Assembly: GCA_020059445.1 (NCBI GenBank)
Contig: JAGVCB010000175.1
Coordinates: 1-5,923 of the forward strand
From: Polynucleobacter sp.
Lineage (GTDB): Bacteria > Pseudomonadota > Gammaproteobacteria > Burkholderiales > Burkholderiaceae
Length of the DNA: 5,923 bases
Direction of reading: 5' to 3'
Each line of letters begins with the position of its first letter. Within the stretch, counting starts at the first letter, position 1. The notes beneath the pieces are model-generated. The model had not been told where the DNA came from. It saw only the letters and a list, made by a program, of their open reading frames with translations, and did not search any database. The position numbers and the translations under genes were made by a program. Shown piece after piece: positions 1 to 5,923 of the stretch.

Positions 1-1
1 G

Positions 2-1000
2 GGCGCAGCTTCTCAAGCGATGGCTTTAACGCCTACACCAGGTCAAGTGAAATGCGAAGAAGTTGCGCAATTTTTAAAGTGTTCAATTGAGAAAACAGTC
101 AAATCAATTGTGTTGGCAGTTGATCAGGAAGATGGCGCAAAATTATTTTTGTTGTTGATCCGTGGTGATCATGAATTAAATGAAATCAAAGCAAGCAAAG
201 TGCCCGGTTTGACAGATTTCCGTTTTGCAACAGAAGCAGAAATCATTGAATATTTTGGTACGCCTCCTGGCTATTTGGGTCCAGTCAAAACAAACAAGCC
301 TTTGACGATTGTGGCTGATAGAACAGTTGCCAACATGAGTGATTTCATTTGCGGCGCTAACCAAGAAGGCCATCATTTAACAGGTGTTAATTGGGGACGC
401 GATTTGCCTGAGCCGCTCGTGGCTGATTTGCGCAATGTGATTGCAGGTGATGCATCGCCGGATGGTAAGGGTGTTCTAGAAATTTGTCGTGGTATTGAAG
501 TGGGGCATGTGTTTCAGTTAGGCACCCGTTATTCAGAATCGATGAACGCTGTTTATCTTGATGAAAAAGGTCAGTCTCAGCCAATGGTGATGGGCTGTTA
601 TGGCATCGGTGTGACTCGTTTATTGGGCGCTGCCATTGAGCAACGTTTTGATGAGCGCGGCATCATGTGGCCAGTATCGATTGCACCATTCCAAGTGGTT
701 TTATGCCCAATGGGTTATGACCGCTCCGACATGGTTCGTGAAGCCTCCGACAAACTCTACCAAGACTTATTGTCTGCAGGCATAGAGGTGATCTTGGATG
801 ATCGTGGCGAGCGTCCTGGTGCGATGTTTGCTGATTGGGAATTGATCGGTGTGCCTTATCGTGTCGTGATTGGTGAGCGTGGTTTGAAGGAAGGTCAGTT
901 AGAGTTCCAAGCTCGCACTGATGCTGAAGCATCAGTAATACCAGTGGGTGATGTGGCTAAGAAGGTGACTGATTTGGTGAAAGCTCAATTGGCATCTTAA
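2..1000 (+). CDS. proS: Prolyl-tRNA synthetase, C-terminal part (5' end outside window)
   Basis: Cytoplasmic class II aminoacyl-tRNA synthetase that charges tRNA-Pro with proline. The frame is open from base 2, giving 332 visible residues; the ATG at base 20 is internal and not the real start. Numbering from that Met, residues about 1-160 are the editing insertion (INS, YbaK-like) typical of bacterial ProS, with the EKTVKS segment (24-29) matching the E. coli region around editing lysine K279, and YLGPVK at 85-90. The catalytic core resumes with [13 protein letters not shown] (160-172) and class II motif 3, GCYGIGVTR (192-200), whose arginine contacts ATP. The anticodon-binding domain runs from about 218 to the end. 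Compared with the 572-residue E. coli enzyme, about 240-250 N-terminal residues (motifs 1 and 2) are missing, only because the window cuts the gene. Nothing suggests a pseudogene. It converges on ffh across a shared terminator. Confidence 0.97.
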   Translation, partial: GAASQAMALTPTPGQVKCEEVAQFLKCSIEKTVKSIVLAVDQEDGAKLFLLLIRGDHELNEIKASKVPGLTDFRFATEAEIIEYFGTPPGYLGPVKTNKPLTIVADRTVANMSDFICGANQEGHHLTGVNWGRDLPEPLVADLRNVIAGDASPDGKGVLEICRGIEVGHVFQLGTRYSESMNAVYLDEKGQSQPMVMGCYGIGVTRLLGAAIEQRFDERGIMWPVSIAPFQVVLCPMGYDRSDMVREASDKLYQDLLSAGIEVILDDRGERPGAMFADWELIGVPYRVVIGERGLKEGQLEFQARTDAEASVIPVGDVAKKVTDLVKAQLAS

Positions 1001-1052
1001 ATACTGATTGAAACTAGAGGAATGGCCTGAGTCATTTCTAAGTAGTGCCCAC

Positions 1053-1083
1053 AAAAAAGCCAGATCAATGATCTGGCTTTTTA
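1053..1083. terminator. Bidirectional intrinsic terminator between proS and ffh
   Basis: A perfect stem GCCAGATC (1059-1066) pairs with GATCTGGC (1070-1077) around an AAT loop. It is extended by five A-T pairs (1054-1058 with 1078-1082). On the + strand the stem is followed by a T-tract, ending proS; on the - strand the left A-tract becomes the U-tract, ending ffh. It sits 53 bases after the proS stop and about 40 bases after the ffh stop, where a terminator shared by convergent genes is expected. Confidence 0.93.
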
Positions 1084-1121
1084 TTTGTATCGAGAGTTTT
1101 AATCAATGAATGCTGTTTTAG

Positions 1122-2486
1122 TTAGCGCTTGAACATATTGCCCATGCCCTTGGCTGCCATACCACCGAGCATCTTGGCCATCTTGCCGCCTTTGAATTGT
1201 TTCATCATCGATTGCATTTGTTCGAATTGCGCCAAGACACGATTCACTTCTTGTACTTGTACGCCTGCACCTGCTGCGATGCGACGTTTTCTGCTTGCTT
1301 TGAGAAGTTCAGGCTTCCTTCTTTCTTCTGGCGTCATGCTGTCGATGATGCCTTGCGTGCGGGTCACTTGTTTATCGGCAGCACTCATGTCTTGTTTGGC
1401 TGCTGCTTGAGCAAACTTTGCAGGTAATTTGTCAATCATGCTGCCCAATCCACCCATTTGGCGCATTTGACTGATTTGCATACGAAAATCATTTAGATCA
1501 AATCCGCCTTTTTTGACCTTGTCAGCTAATTTTTGGGCTTGGTCAAAATCAACATTCTTTTGCGCTTGTTCAATCAATGCCAGAATGTCGCCCATGCCAA
1601 GAATACGGCTGGCCATTCTGTCTGCGTCGAACGGTTCAAGACCATCGAGCTTTTCAGCCACACCAGCAAACTTGATTGGAACGCCGGTGATGTGTTGCAC
1701 TGAGAGTGCCGCACCACCGCGTGCATCACCATCCAGCTTGGTCAGAATCACGCCCGTTAATGGAAGTGCTTCATTGAATGCTTTGGCAGTGTTCACAGCA
1801 TCTTGACCCAACATCGCGTCGACCACAAACAGTGTTTCGATCGGATTCAAGATTTGATGCAAGCCACTGATCTCTTGCATCATCATTTCATCAATGCCTA
1901 AGCGACCGGCAGTGTCGACAATCAATACGTCATGGTAATGTCGTTTTGCCCAGTCCAAAGCGTCGCGCGCAATATCTTTGGGCTTTTGGTTTTCATCGCT
2001 TGGGAAGAAATCTGCGCCAGCTTGCTCGCTGACCATTTGCAATTGTTTGATGGCCGCTGGACGGTAAACGTCGCAAGACACAGTCAACACTTTTTTCTTT
2101 TGTGTGTCTTTGAGCCATTTGGCTAATTTGCCAGCTGAAGTTGTTTTACCGGCACCTTGCAGACCTGCCATCAAAATAATGGCTGGTGGTTGCGCGGCTA
2201 AATTTAGTCGGCCAGCACTGGAATTGCCCATGATGGCGGTGAGTTCTTTTTGAACAACACCCACCAATGCTTGACCAGGGCTTAAACTATCAAGAACCTC
2301 AACGCCTAGGGCTTTTTGTTTGATGTTATTGATGAGCTCTTTGACAACGGGCAATGCAACGTCAGCCTCTAATAGGGCTAAGCGTACCTCGCGAAGCATT
2401 TCGGCGGTGTTTTCTTCGGTCAGTCTGGCCTGACCTCGCATGGTTTTAACCACACGACTTAAACGATCTGTTAGATTTTGAAACAT
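1122..2486 (-). CDS. ffh: Signal recognition particle GTPase Ffh (SRP54)
   Basis: Protein part of the signal recognition particle. It binds 4.5S RNA and hydrophobic signal sequences on nascent chains, and with FtsY brings ribosomes to the inner membrane. The start is set at base 2486 because the resulting N-terminus, MFQNLTDRLSRVV, closely matches E. coli Ffh (MFDNLTDRLSR); the frame is open 17 codons further upstream, but that stretch is not Ffh-like and overlaps the divergent gene. Length is 454 residues, against 453 in E. coli. The N helical bundle is at about 1-85. The G domain has the P-loop GLQGAGKT (108-115), DVYRPAA (139-145), DTAGR (191-195) and TKLDGDARGG (249-258). The methionine-rich M domain (about 300-454) carries TPEER (385-389) and the RNA-binding SRKRRIAAGAG (398-408), followed by a Met/Gly-rich tail. 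No clear Shine-Dalgarno precedes the ATG. All key residues are present. Confidence 0.98.
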   Translation of the reverse strand: MFQNLTDRLSRVVKTMRGQARLTEENTAEMLREVRLALLEADVALPVVKELINNIKQKALGVEVLDSLSPGQALVGVVQKELTAIMGNSSAGRLNLAAQPPAIILMAGLQGAGKTTSAGKLAKWLKDTQKKKVLTVSCDVYRPAAIKQLQMVSEQAGADFFPSDENQKPKDIARDALDWAKRHYHDVLIVDTAGRLGIDEMMMQEISGLHQILNPIETLFVVDAMLGQDAVNTAKAFNEALPLTGVILTKLDGDARGGAALSVQHITGVPIKFAGVAEKLDGLEPFDADRMASRILGMGDILALIEQAQKNVDFDQAQKLADKVKKGGFDLNDFRMQISQMRQMGGLGSMIDKLPAKFAQAAAKQDMSAADKQVTRTQGIIDSMTPEERRKPELLKASRKRRIAAGAGVQVQEVNRVLAQFEQMQSMMKQFKGGKMAKMLGGMAAKGMGNMFKR

Positions 2487-2506
2487 ATGAGCATTAAACT
2501 GTAGAT
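2487..2506. promoter_or_regulatory. 20-bp divergent spacer between ffh and ypjD starts
   Basis: Only 20 bases separate the two start codons, so the promoter elements of each gene must lie mostly inside the other gene's 5' coding region. No purine-rich Shine-Dalgarno is visible for either start. For ffh, TAAAAT (reverse strand, 2513-2518) is a possible -10 hexamer, but no good -35 accompanies it. For ypjD I find no convincing -35/-10 pair. A five-codon ORF (MSIKL, 2487-2504) fills the spacer on the + strand. What is seen is the spacing; the promoter positions are inference. Confidence 0.4.
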
Positions 2507-3364
2507 ATGAACATTTTAGGTCACCCCAGCTTCGCATGGATACCCAGCGCTTTATATTTCTTGTTTTTTTTACGAGAAATCAGGGTTTACTCGCAAAATT
2601 CTGAAAAGAATCAAGACACTCCAGTGGTGTCGAGTCTTTCTCAATGGCTTTTATTACCACTTATAATTCTGCATGGCATCACTCTGCATGAATCTATATT
2701 CACGCAACAAGGCTTCATTTTTGGTTTTGCCCAAGCCCTATCAACCATGGCATGGATTGGGGTCACATTTTTTTGGTTTGAAAGTTGGTATCTGCCGATC
2801 AAGGGCTTAAGAGCGATTATTTTGTTGGCAGCTTGTGTCACAGCGATTTTGCCGCTCATTTTTTCTGGATCATTACTGTCAGCTCGCTCCATTGACGATC
2901 CTTGGTTTAGAGCTCACTTCATCGTAGCAAATGTGGCCTATGGTTTGCTCAGCTTGGCAGCTTTACATGCTATTTTGATGCACTGGCAAGATCGTCATTT
3001 GCACATGCCAACACATGACAAGTCCAATAGTTTTTTTGCTAAGTGGGGCAATCGTTTGCCACCACTGATGAGCATGGAAAGCATTCTTTTCAGAATCATC
3101 ACGGTTGGATTTGCTTTGTTAACCCTCACGGTTTTCTCCGGATTATTTTTCAGCCAAGCATTGTTTGGTCGTGCCTTATTTTGGGATCACAAAACAATTT
3201 TTGGATTCCTATCATGGCTGATGTTTGCTGGATTGTTGATCGCACGCTGGCGCGTTGGCTTACGCGGCTTGACGGCCGTGCGTTGGGTATTGGGATCATT
3301 TGCTGTTCTGCTGATGGCTTACGTGGGTAGTCGCTTCGTTTTAGAGGTGTTGATTCAACGATGA
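2507..3364 (+). CDS. ypjD: YpjD/CcsA-family inner membrane protein (cytochrome c assembly-like)
   Basis: Predicted multi-pass inner membrane protein of the CcsA/CcmC/YpjD (cytochrome c assembly) superfamily, 285 residues with about eight hydrophobic segments, roughly 8-23, 46-63, 72-92, 102-123, 135-158, 193-218, 229-248 and 258-280. Histidines at family-typical membrane sites include H56, H137, H154 and H228. The segment FWDHKTIFGFLSW (225-237) resembles the YpjD 'DHKT' motif rather than the WWD haem-handling motif of true CcsA, so a role in cytochrome c maturation is not assured. LPPLMSMESILFR (184-196) is also YpjD-like. The start is nearly forced: an in-frame TAA lies at 2495-2497 and the next Met is residue 80. 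A ypjD gene divergent from ffh is also the arrangement in E. coli. Its stop overlaps the ampD-like start by 4 bp, suggesting one operon with translational coupling. Family is secure; function is uncertain. Confidence 0.88.
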   Translation: MNILGHPSFAWIPSALYFLFFLREIRVYSQNSEKNQDTPVVSSLSQWLLLPLIILHGITLHESIFTQQGFIFGFAQALSTMAWIGVTFFWFESWYLPIKGLRAIILLAACVTAILPLIFSGSLLSARSIDDPWFRAHFIVANVAYGLLSLAALHAILMHWQDRHLHMPTHDKSNSFFAKWGNRLPPLMSMESILFRIITVGFALLTLTVFSGLFFSQALFGRALFWDHKTIFGFLSWLMFAGLLIARWRVGLRGLTAVRWVLGSFAVLLMAYVGSRFVLEVLIQR

Positions 3365-4167
3365 AGTGGTTACTCTTCACCCTGATTCTGACGGGTCTGA
3401 TCATTTGGTGGCGTTATGCGCAAATCTCTCAAAACAAACGATCAAGCGCCAAGCCGCCACCAAAGACTCCATCCGAAGCTTCATCAGCCAAACCAGCTGA
3501 ACCGAAAAGCATGGCGCAGTGTCCTCATTGTGGTTTGAGGTTTCCACAAGGCGAGGGTGTGGGCGCCTATTGTTCTCAAGAGCATCGGTCCGCTATTGAC
3601 CCTAAAGGTTGGTGGGGGGAGGCTGAGTGGATCAAATCACCGAACTATGATTCACGACCAGAAGGGTTGCCTGTTGAGTTGGTGCTGATACATCACATCA
3701 GTTTGCCGCCAGGTCAATTTGGTGGCAATCACATCGCTGAGTTTTTTCAAAACAAATTAGATTCCAAGGCGCATCCCTATTTTGCAGAAATTGCTGATCG
3801 ACAAGTGTCGAGCCATTTCTTGATTAAGCGTGATGGTCATGTGCAGCAATTTGTATCAACTTTGAATCGGGCTTGGCATGCAGGCGTTTCTGATTATTTT
3901 GGACGTGAGCGTTGTAATGATTTTTCAATTGGTATTGAACTAGAGGGTTGTGATGATGTGCCTTTTGGACCAGCTCAGTACATAGCACTCAAAGAATTGG
4001 TCGCAGCTTTAACAAAAGCGCACCCCATATCTGCATTTGCCGGTCACAGTGATGTCGCTCCAGGCAGAAAAACTGATCCAGGGATTCATTTTGATTGGCA
4101 AAGATTTTCTAAAGACGCCGGCATCCCTAATAGACAACTTCCTTACGGCCTTGACAGCAGAAGTTAG
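3361..4167 (+). CDS. ampD: Membrane-anchored AmpD amidase with N-terminal PP0621-like Cys/His module
   Basis: 1,6-anhydro-N-acetylmuramyl-L-alanine amidase, which cuts anhydroMurNAc from the stem peptide during peptidoglycan recycling. Residues about 84-255 align with the whole of E. coli AmpD (183 aa). By that alignment the zinc ligands are H111, H229 and D239, the catalytic glutamate is E193 in GIELEG, and K237 matches the conserved lysine. HISLPPGQFGG (112-122) and GRERCNDFSIGIELEG (181-196) are near identical to AmpD. The extra 80 N-terminal residues hold one hydrophobic helix (3-17), a Pro/Ala/Ser/Lys linker (about 28-50) and a Cys/His cluster C54-x2-C57-x13-C71-x3-H75, resembling small PP0621-family proteins. 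Basic residues after the helix (R18, K26, R27) predict a cytoplasmic C-terminus, fitting a cytosolic substrate. The ATG overlaps the ypjD stop (ATGA); AGAGG at 3343-3347 is too distant to be a strong ribosome site, so coupling is likely. The amidase call is firm; the role of the anchor is inferred. Confidence 0.93.
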   Translation: MKWLLFTLILTGLIIWWRYAQISQNKRSSAKPPPKTPSEASSAKPAEPKSMAQCPHCGLRFPQGEGVGAYCSQEHRSAIDPKGWWGEAEWIKSPNYDSRPEGLPVELVLIHHISLPPGQFGGNHIAEFFQNKLDSKAHPYFAEIADRQVSSHFLIKRDGHVQQFVSTLNRAWHAGVSDYFGRERCNDFSIGIELEGCDDVPFGPAQYIALKELVAALTKAHPISAFAGHSDVAPGRKTDPGIHFDWQRFSKDAGIPNRQLPYGLDSRS

Positions 4168-4312
4168 TCTTTTCAATTAAGTTTTGACTCACTGGGTTAG
4201 TAAGCGCTAACAATTCCAATTTTTATTCAAAAAAGCCCTAAAACGGTGCCAAAAAGTCATCAAAAATAGGCCCAGATTAGGGATTTCGATAGGTATTTTT
4301 CACAAAAAATTC
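4168..4312. other. AT-rich intergenic stretch after ampD, no gene seen
   Basis: No ORF with a plausible start and protein character is visible here. The stretch is A-rich, with several runs of A. The only symmetric elements are a short GTTAG/CTAAC inverted repeat near 4200 and a distant CCCTAA (4236-4241) / TTAGGG (4277-4282) pair with a 35-base loop. Neither makes a convincing terminator, so read-through from ypjD-ampD into nrdA cannot be excluded. Confidence 0.5.
4196..4211. repeat. Short inverted repeat GTTAG/CTAAC, possible weak terminator
   Basis: GTTAG (4196-4200) pairs with CTAAC (4207-4211) over a six-base loop, 29 bases after the ampD stop. A five-T run follows only at about 4220, with a gap after the stem. 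A five-pair stem is weak for an intrinsic terminator, and it could equally be chance. Confidence 0.25.
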
Positions 4313-4342
4313 TTATCAAAATCATCACAAATACCCTATACT
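4313..4342 (+). promoter_or_regulatory. Predicted sigma-70-type promoter of nrdA
   Basis: A -35-like TTATCA (4313-4318, four of six to TTGACA) and a -10 TATACT (4337-4342, five of six to TATAAT) are separated by 18 bases. Transcription would start near 4349, leaving a leader of about 115 nt before the nrdA ATG. The -10 lies inside the upstream NrdR-like box, so a repressor bound there would block RNA polymerase, as in other NrdR-controlled promoters. Confidence 0.6.
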
Positions 4343-4348
4343 TAGTAC
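4333..4348. promoter_or_regulatory. NrdR box 1 (divergent copy, over the -10)
   Basis: The 16-mer ACCCTATACTTAGTAC matches 11 of 16 positions of the NrdR consensus ACACWATATATWGTGT, with the CTATA and TAGT parts kept. Alone it would be weak. It gains support from lying exactly 32 bp (about three helical turns) upstream of a much better copy, the spacing usual for paired NrdR sites, and from overlapping the predicted -10. NrdR is the ATP-cone and zinc-ribbon repressor of ribonucleotide reductase genes; its gene is not in this window. Confidence 0.65.
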
Positions 4349-4364
4349 CGTTGTCGCAGAAAAA

Positions 4365-4380
4365 ACACTAAATGTAGTGT
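4365..4380. promoter_or_regulatory. NrdR box 2 (near-consensus operator)
   Basis: The 16-mer ACACTAAATGTAGTGT matches 14 of 16 positions of the NrdR consensus. Its arms ACACTA and TAGTGT are perfect inverted repeats around an AATG centre. It lies 84 bases before the nrdA start codon and about 16 bases after the predicted transcription start, so a bound repressor would cover the early transcribed region together with box 1. Confidence 0.85.
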
Positions 4381-4453
4381 TCCTTGTAGCGAATAGCCGT
4401 TGAAAAAATCAAAAAATAGACTTTTTACCCAATTAATACATATATATAGATAC

Positions 4454-4458
4454 AGGAG
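4454..4458 (+). promoter_or_regulatory. nrdA ribosome binding site
   Basis: AGGAG sits five bases before the ATG at 4464 and follows an AU-rich TATATATAGATA stretch likely to stay unpaired. It is the clearest Shine-Dalgarno in the window and fixes the nrdA start. Confidence 0.9.
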
Positions 4459-4463
4459 TTCGA

Positions 4464-5923
4464 ATGACCTACTTAGATCCACAAGTTTCTGGCCAAGTAT
4501 CCAATCCATTTTCTGGCCAATCATCTGGTCAGGTTAATCAGAATCCATCAGATGGATTTGTGGCCGGTGGTGTCGGTGGTGCACAAGCAACTCAATTAAC
4601 AGACTACAAAATCATTCGTCGTAATGGTTCAGTTGTAGCGTTTGAGCCATCAAAAATTGCAATTGCTGTGACTAAGGCTTTTTTAGCTGTCAATGGTGGT
4701 CAAGGTGCGGCATCTGCTCGAGTACGTGAGCAAGTTGAACAATTAACCCAAGTGGTTGTGCGTGCTTTATTGCGCAGCCGACCAAATGGTGGAACATTCC
4801 ACATTGAAGATATCCAAGATCAAGTTGAATTGGCTTTGATGCGCAGCGGTGAGCACAATGTGGCCCGTGCTTATGTGCTTTATCGCGAAAAGCGCAATCA
4901 AGAGCGTGCAGCGCAAGTAGCAGCTCAGCCAGTAACTCCAATCGTTGATCACCCAGGCATCAACGTGAGTGACAATGGTGTGATCAAGCCATTGGACATG
5001 GTTGCATTACAAATGGTGATTCAGGCTGCTTGCGAAGGTTTAGGTAATGCCGTGAATGCAGAGCCAATCATCAAGGAAACCATCAAAGGTTTGTATGAAG
5101 GCGTTCCAATGGCTCAGGTGTATGACTCAGCTATTTTGGCGTCACGCACATGGATTGAAAACGATCCAGCCTATAGCCAGGTGACCGCTCGTATTTTGAT
5201 GCACACCATCCGTAAAGAAATTTTAGGCCGTGAAGTACCGCAAGGTGCCATGGCTGCTGAATACATCAGCTACTTCCCACAATTTATCAAGCAAGGCGTG
5301 GATGCAGAGTTGCTAGACAAGCGTTTATTGACTTATGACTTGGTCAAGTTAGGCGCTGCTCTAAAAGCTGATCGTGATTTGCAGTTCAACTATTTGGGCT
5401 TGCAGACTTTGTATGATCGTTATTTCTTGCACATTGAAGATCACCGCATTGAAATGCCTCAGGCATTCTTCATGCGCGTGGCGATGGGCTTGGCCTTGAA
5501 TGAAGTGAATCGTGAAGACCGTGCAATTGAGTTCTATGAAATCTTGTCAACATTTGATTTCATGTCCAGCACCCCAACATTGTTCAACTCAGCAACATTG
5601 CGCTCACAGTTGTCTAGCTGCTACCTCACAACGATTCCGGATGACTTGGATGGTATTTACGAAGGTTTGAAAGAAAACGCTTTGTTATCTAAGTTTGCCG
5701 GTGGTTTGGGTAACGATTGGACCAATGTGCGTTCTTTGGGCAGTCATATCAAAGGAACCAACGGTAAATCTCAAGGCGTTGTGCCGTTCTTGAAAGTAGT
5801 GAACGACACAGCTGTTGCGGTGAACCAAGGTGGTAAGCGCAAGGGCGCTGTTTGCGCATACTTGGAAACTTGGCACTTAGACGTGGAAGAATTTTTAGAG
5901 TTGCGTAAGAACACTGGTGATGA
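4464..5923 (+). CDS. nrdA: Ribonucleoside-diphosphate reductase alpha subunit, class I (3' end outside window)
   Basis: Large catalytic subunit that reduces ribonucleoside diphosphates to deoxyribonucleotides, working with a radical-generating NrdB partner not in the window. 486 codons are visible without a stop. Residues 1-45 are a Gly/Ser/Gln/Asn-rich tail with three SGQ copies (9-11, 17-19, 21-23). Residues about 48-147 form a complete ATP-cone, the allosteric overall-activity site, ending in VARAYVLYREKR (133-144). Residues about 172-255 look like a second, degenerate cone. The reductase core begins near 285 and shows MSSTPTLFNSATLRSQLSSC (367-386), where C386 matches the first redox-active cysteine (C225 of E. 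coli), then GGKRKGAVCAYLETWHLDVE (456-475), typical of the Pseudomonas/Burkholderia/Chlamydia type and unlike E. coli NrdA. The catalytic Asn/Cys/Glu loop, second cysteine and C-terminal cysteines lie beyond the edge. The start is set by AGGAG five bases upstream. Transcription is probably repressed by NrdR. Confidence 0.96.
   Translation, partial: MTYLDPQVSGQVSNPFSGQSSGQVNQNPSDGFVAGGVGGAQATQLTDYKIIRRNGSVVAFEPSKIAIAVTKAFLAVNGGQGAASARVREQVEQLTQVVVRALLRSRPNGGTFHIEDIQDQVELALMRSGEHNVARAYVLYREKRNQERAAQVAAQPVTPIVDHPGINVSDNGVIKPLDMVALQMVIQAACEGLGNAVNAEPIIKETIKGLYEGVPMAQVYDSAILASRTWIENDPAYSQVTARILMHTIRKEILGREVPQGAMAAEYISYFPQFIKQGVDAELLDKRLLTYDLVKLGAALKADRDLQFNYLGLQTLYDRYFLHIEDHRIEMPQAFFMRVAMGLALNEVNREDRAIEFYEILSTFDFMSSTPTLFNSATLRSQLSSCYLTTIPDDLDGIYEGLKENALLSKFAGGLGNDWTNVRSLGSHIKGTNGKSQGVVPFLKVVNDTAVAVNQGGKRKGAVCAYLETWHLDVEEFLELRKNTGD

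Noticed and set aside
20..1000. A short free-standing protein beginning at the ATG at base 20
   Set aside because: The frame is already open from base 2 and the protein begins inside the ProS catalytic/editing region, so the ATG is an internal methionine of a gene cut by the window edge.
1129..1410. Open frames on the + strand opposite ffh (also 1513-1806 and 1932-2126)
   Set aside because: They are antisense to well-conserved ffh codons, have no ribosome sites and show no recognisable protein character. The open frames on the - strand opposite proS and nrdA are rejected for the same reasons.
1122..2537. Longer Ffh starting 17 codons upstream (at 2537)
   Set aside because: The extra residues (MRSWGDLKCSYLQFNAH) have no counterpart in Ffh and would overlap the divergent ypjD start. 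MFQNLTDRLSR at 2486 is the family N-terminus.
4236..4282. CCCTAA...TTAGGG inverted repeat as a terminator for ampD
   Set aside because: The six-pair stem encloses 35 bases and no T-run follows directly, so it does not look like an intrinsic terminator.
4296..4304. DnaA-box-like TTTTTCACA upstream of the nrdA promoter
   Set aside because: It differs from TTATNCACA at one position, but it lies in an A/T-rich stretch where such matches are common, and there is no second copy nearby. DnaA control of nrdA is known in E. coli, but one imperfect box is not enough.
4437..4452. Possible third NrdR box in TACATATATATAGATA
   Set aside because: Only 9 of 16 positions match, the outer ACAC/GTGT arms are missing, and it is 72 bp from box 2 rather than about 32. 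It is better read as the AU-rich lead-in to the ribosome site.

Overview
The window looks like core chromosome of a Gram-negative proteobacterium, most likely a betaproteobacterium of the Burkholderiales with modest GC (by eye in the mid 40s percent). A Polynucleobacter-like freshwater lineage is my best guess. This rests on protein character: a bacterial-type ProS with an editing insertion, a Ffh close to the E. coli length, a YpjD-type membrane protein beside ffh, an AmpD amidase, and an NrdA of the Pseudomonas/Burkholderia/Chlamydia type. The genus is inference. I see no mobile element, CRISPR array, rRNA or tRNA gene, or defence system.

Layout: (1) bases 2-1000, + strand, the C-terminal part of prolyl-tRNA synthetase, whose start lies left of the window. 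(2) Bases 1053-1083, a strong hairpin with A- and T-tracts that can end transcription from both sides, between the convergent proS and ffh. (3) Bases 1122-2486, - strand, ffh, the signal recognition particle GTPase. (4) A divergent gap of only 20 bp, then 2507-3364, + strand, a YpjD/CcsA-like multi-pass membrane protein. (5) Bases 3361-4167, + strand, overlapping the previous gene by 4 bp (ATGA), an AmpD amidase with an N-terminal membrane anchor and a small Cys/His module like the PP0621 family. (6) Bases 4168-4463, a regulatory region holding a promoter and two 16-bp NrdR-box-like operators 32 bp apart. (7) Bases 4464 to the window end, + strand, the first 486 codons of nrdA, the large subunit of class I ribonucleotide reductase.

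The genes serve separate housekeeping roles: translation (proS), membrane protein targeting (ffh), a membrane protein of uncertain role (ypjD), cell wall recycling (ampD) and deoxyribonucleotide supply (nrdA). Only ypjD and ampD look like an operon. The most rewarding signals are the NrdR operator pair over the nrdA promoter, the anchored Cys/His-AmpD fusion, the apparent second, degenerate ATP-cone in NrdA, and the very tight ffh/ypjD divergent junction. I found no convincing undescribed system.
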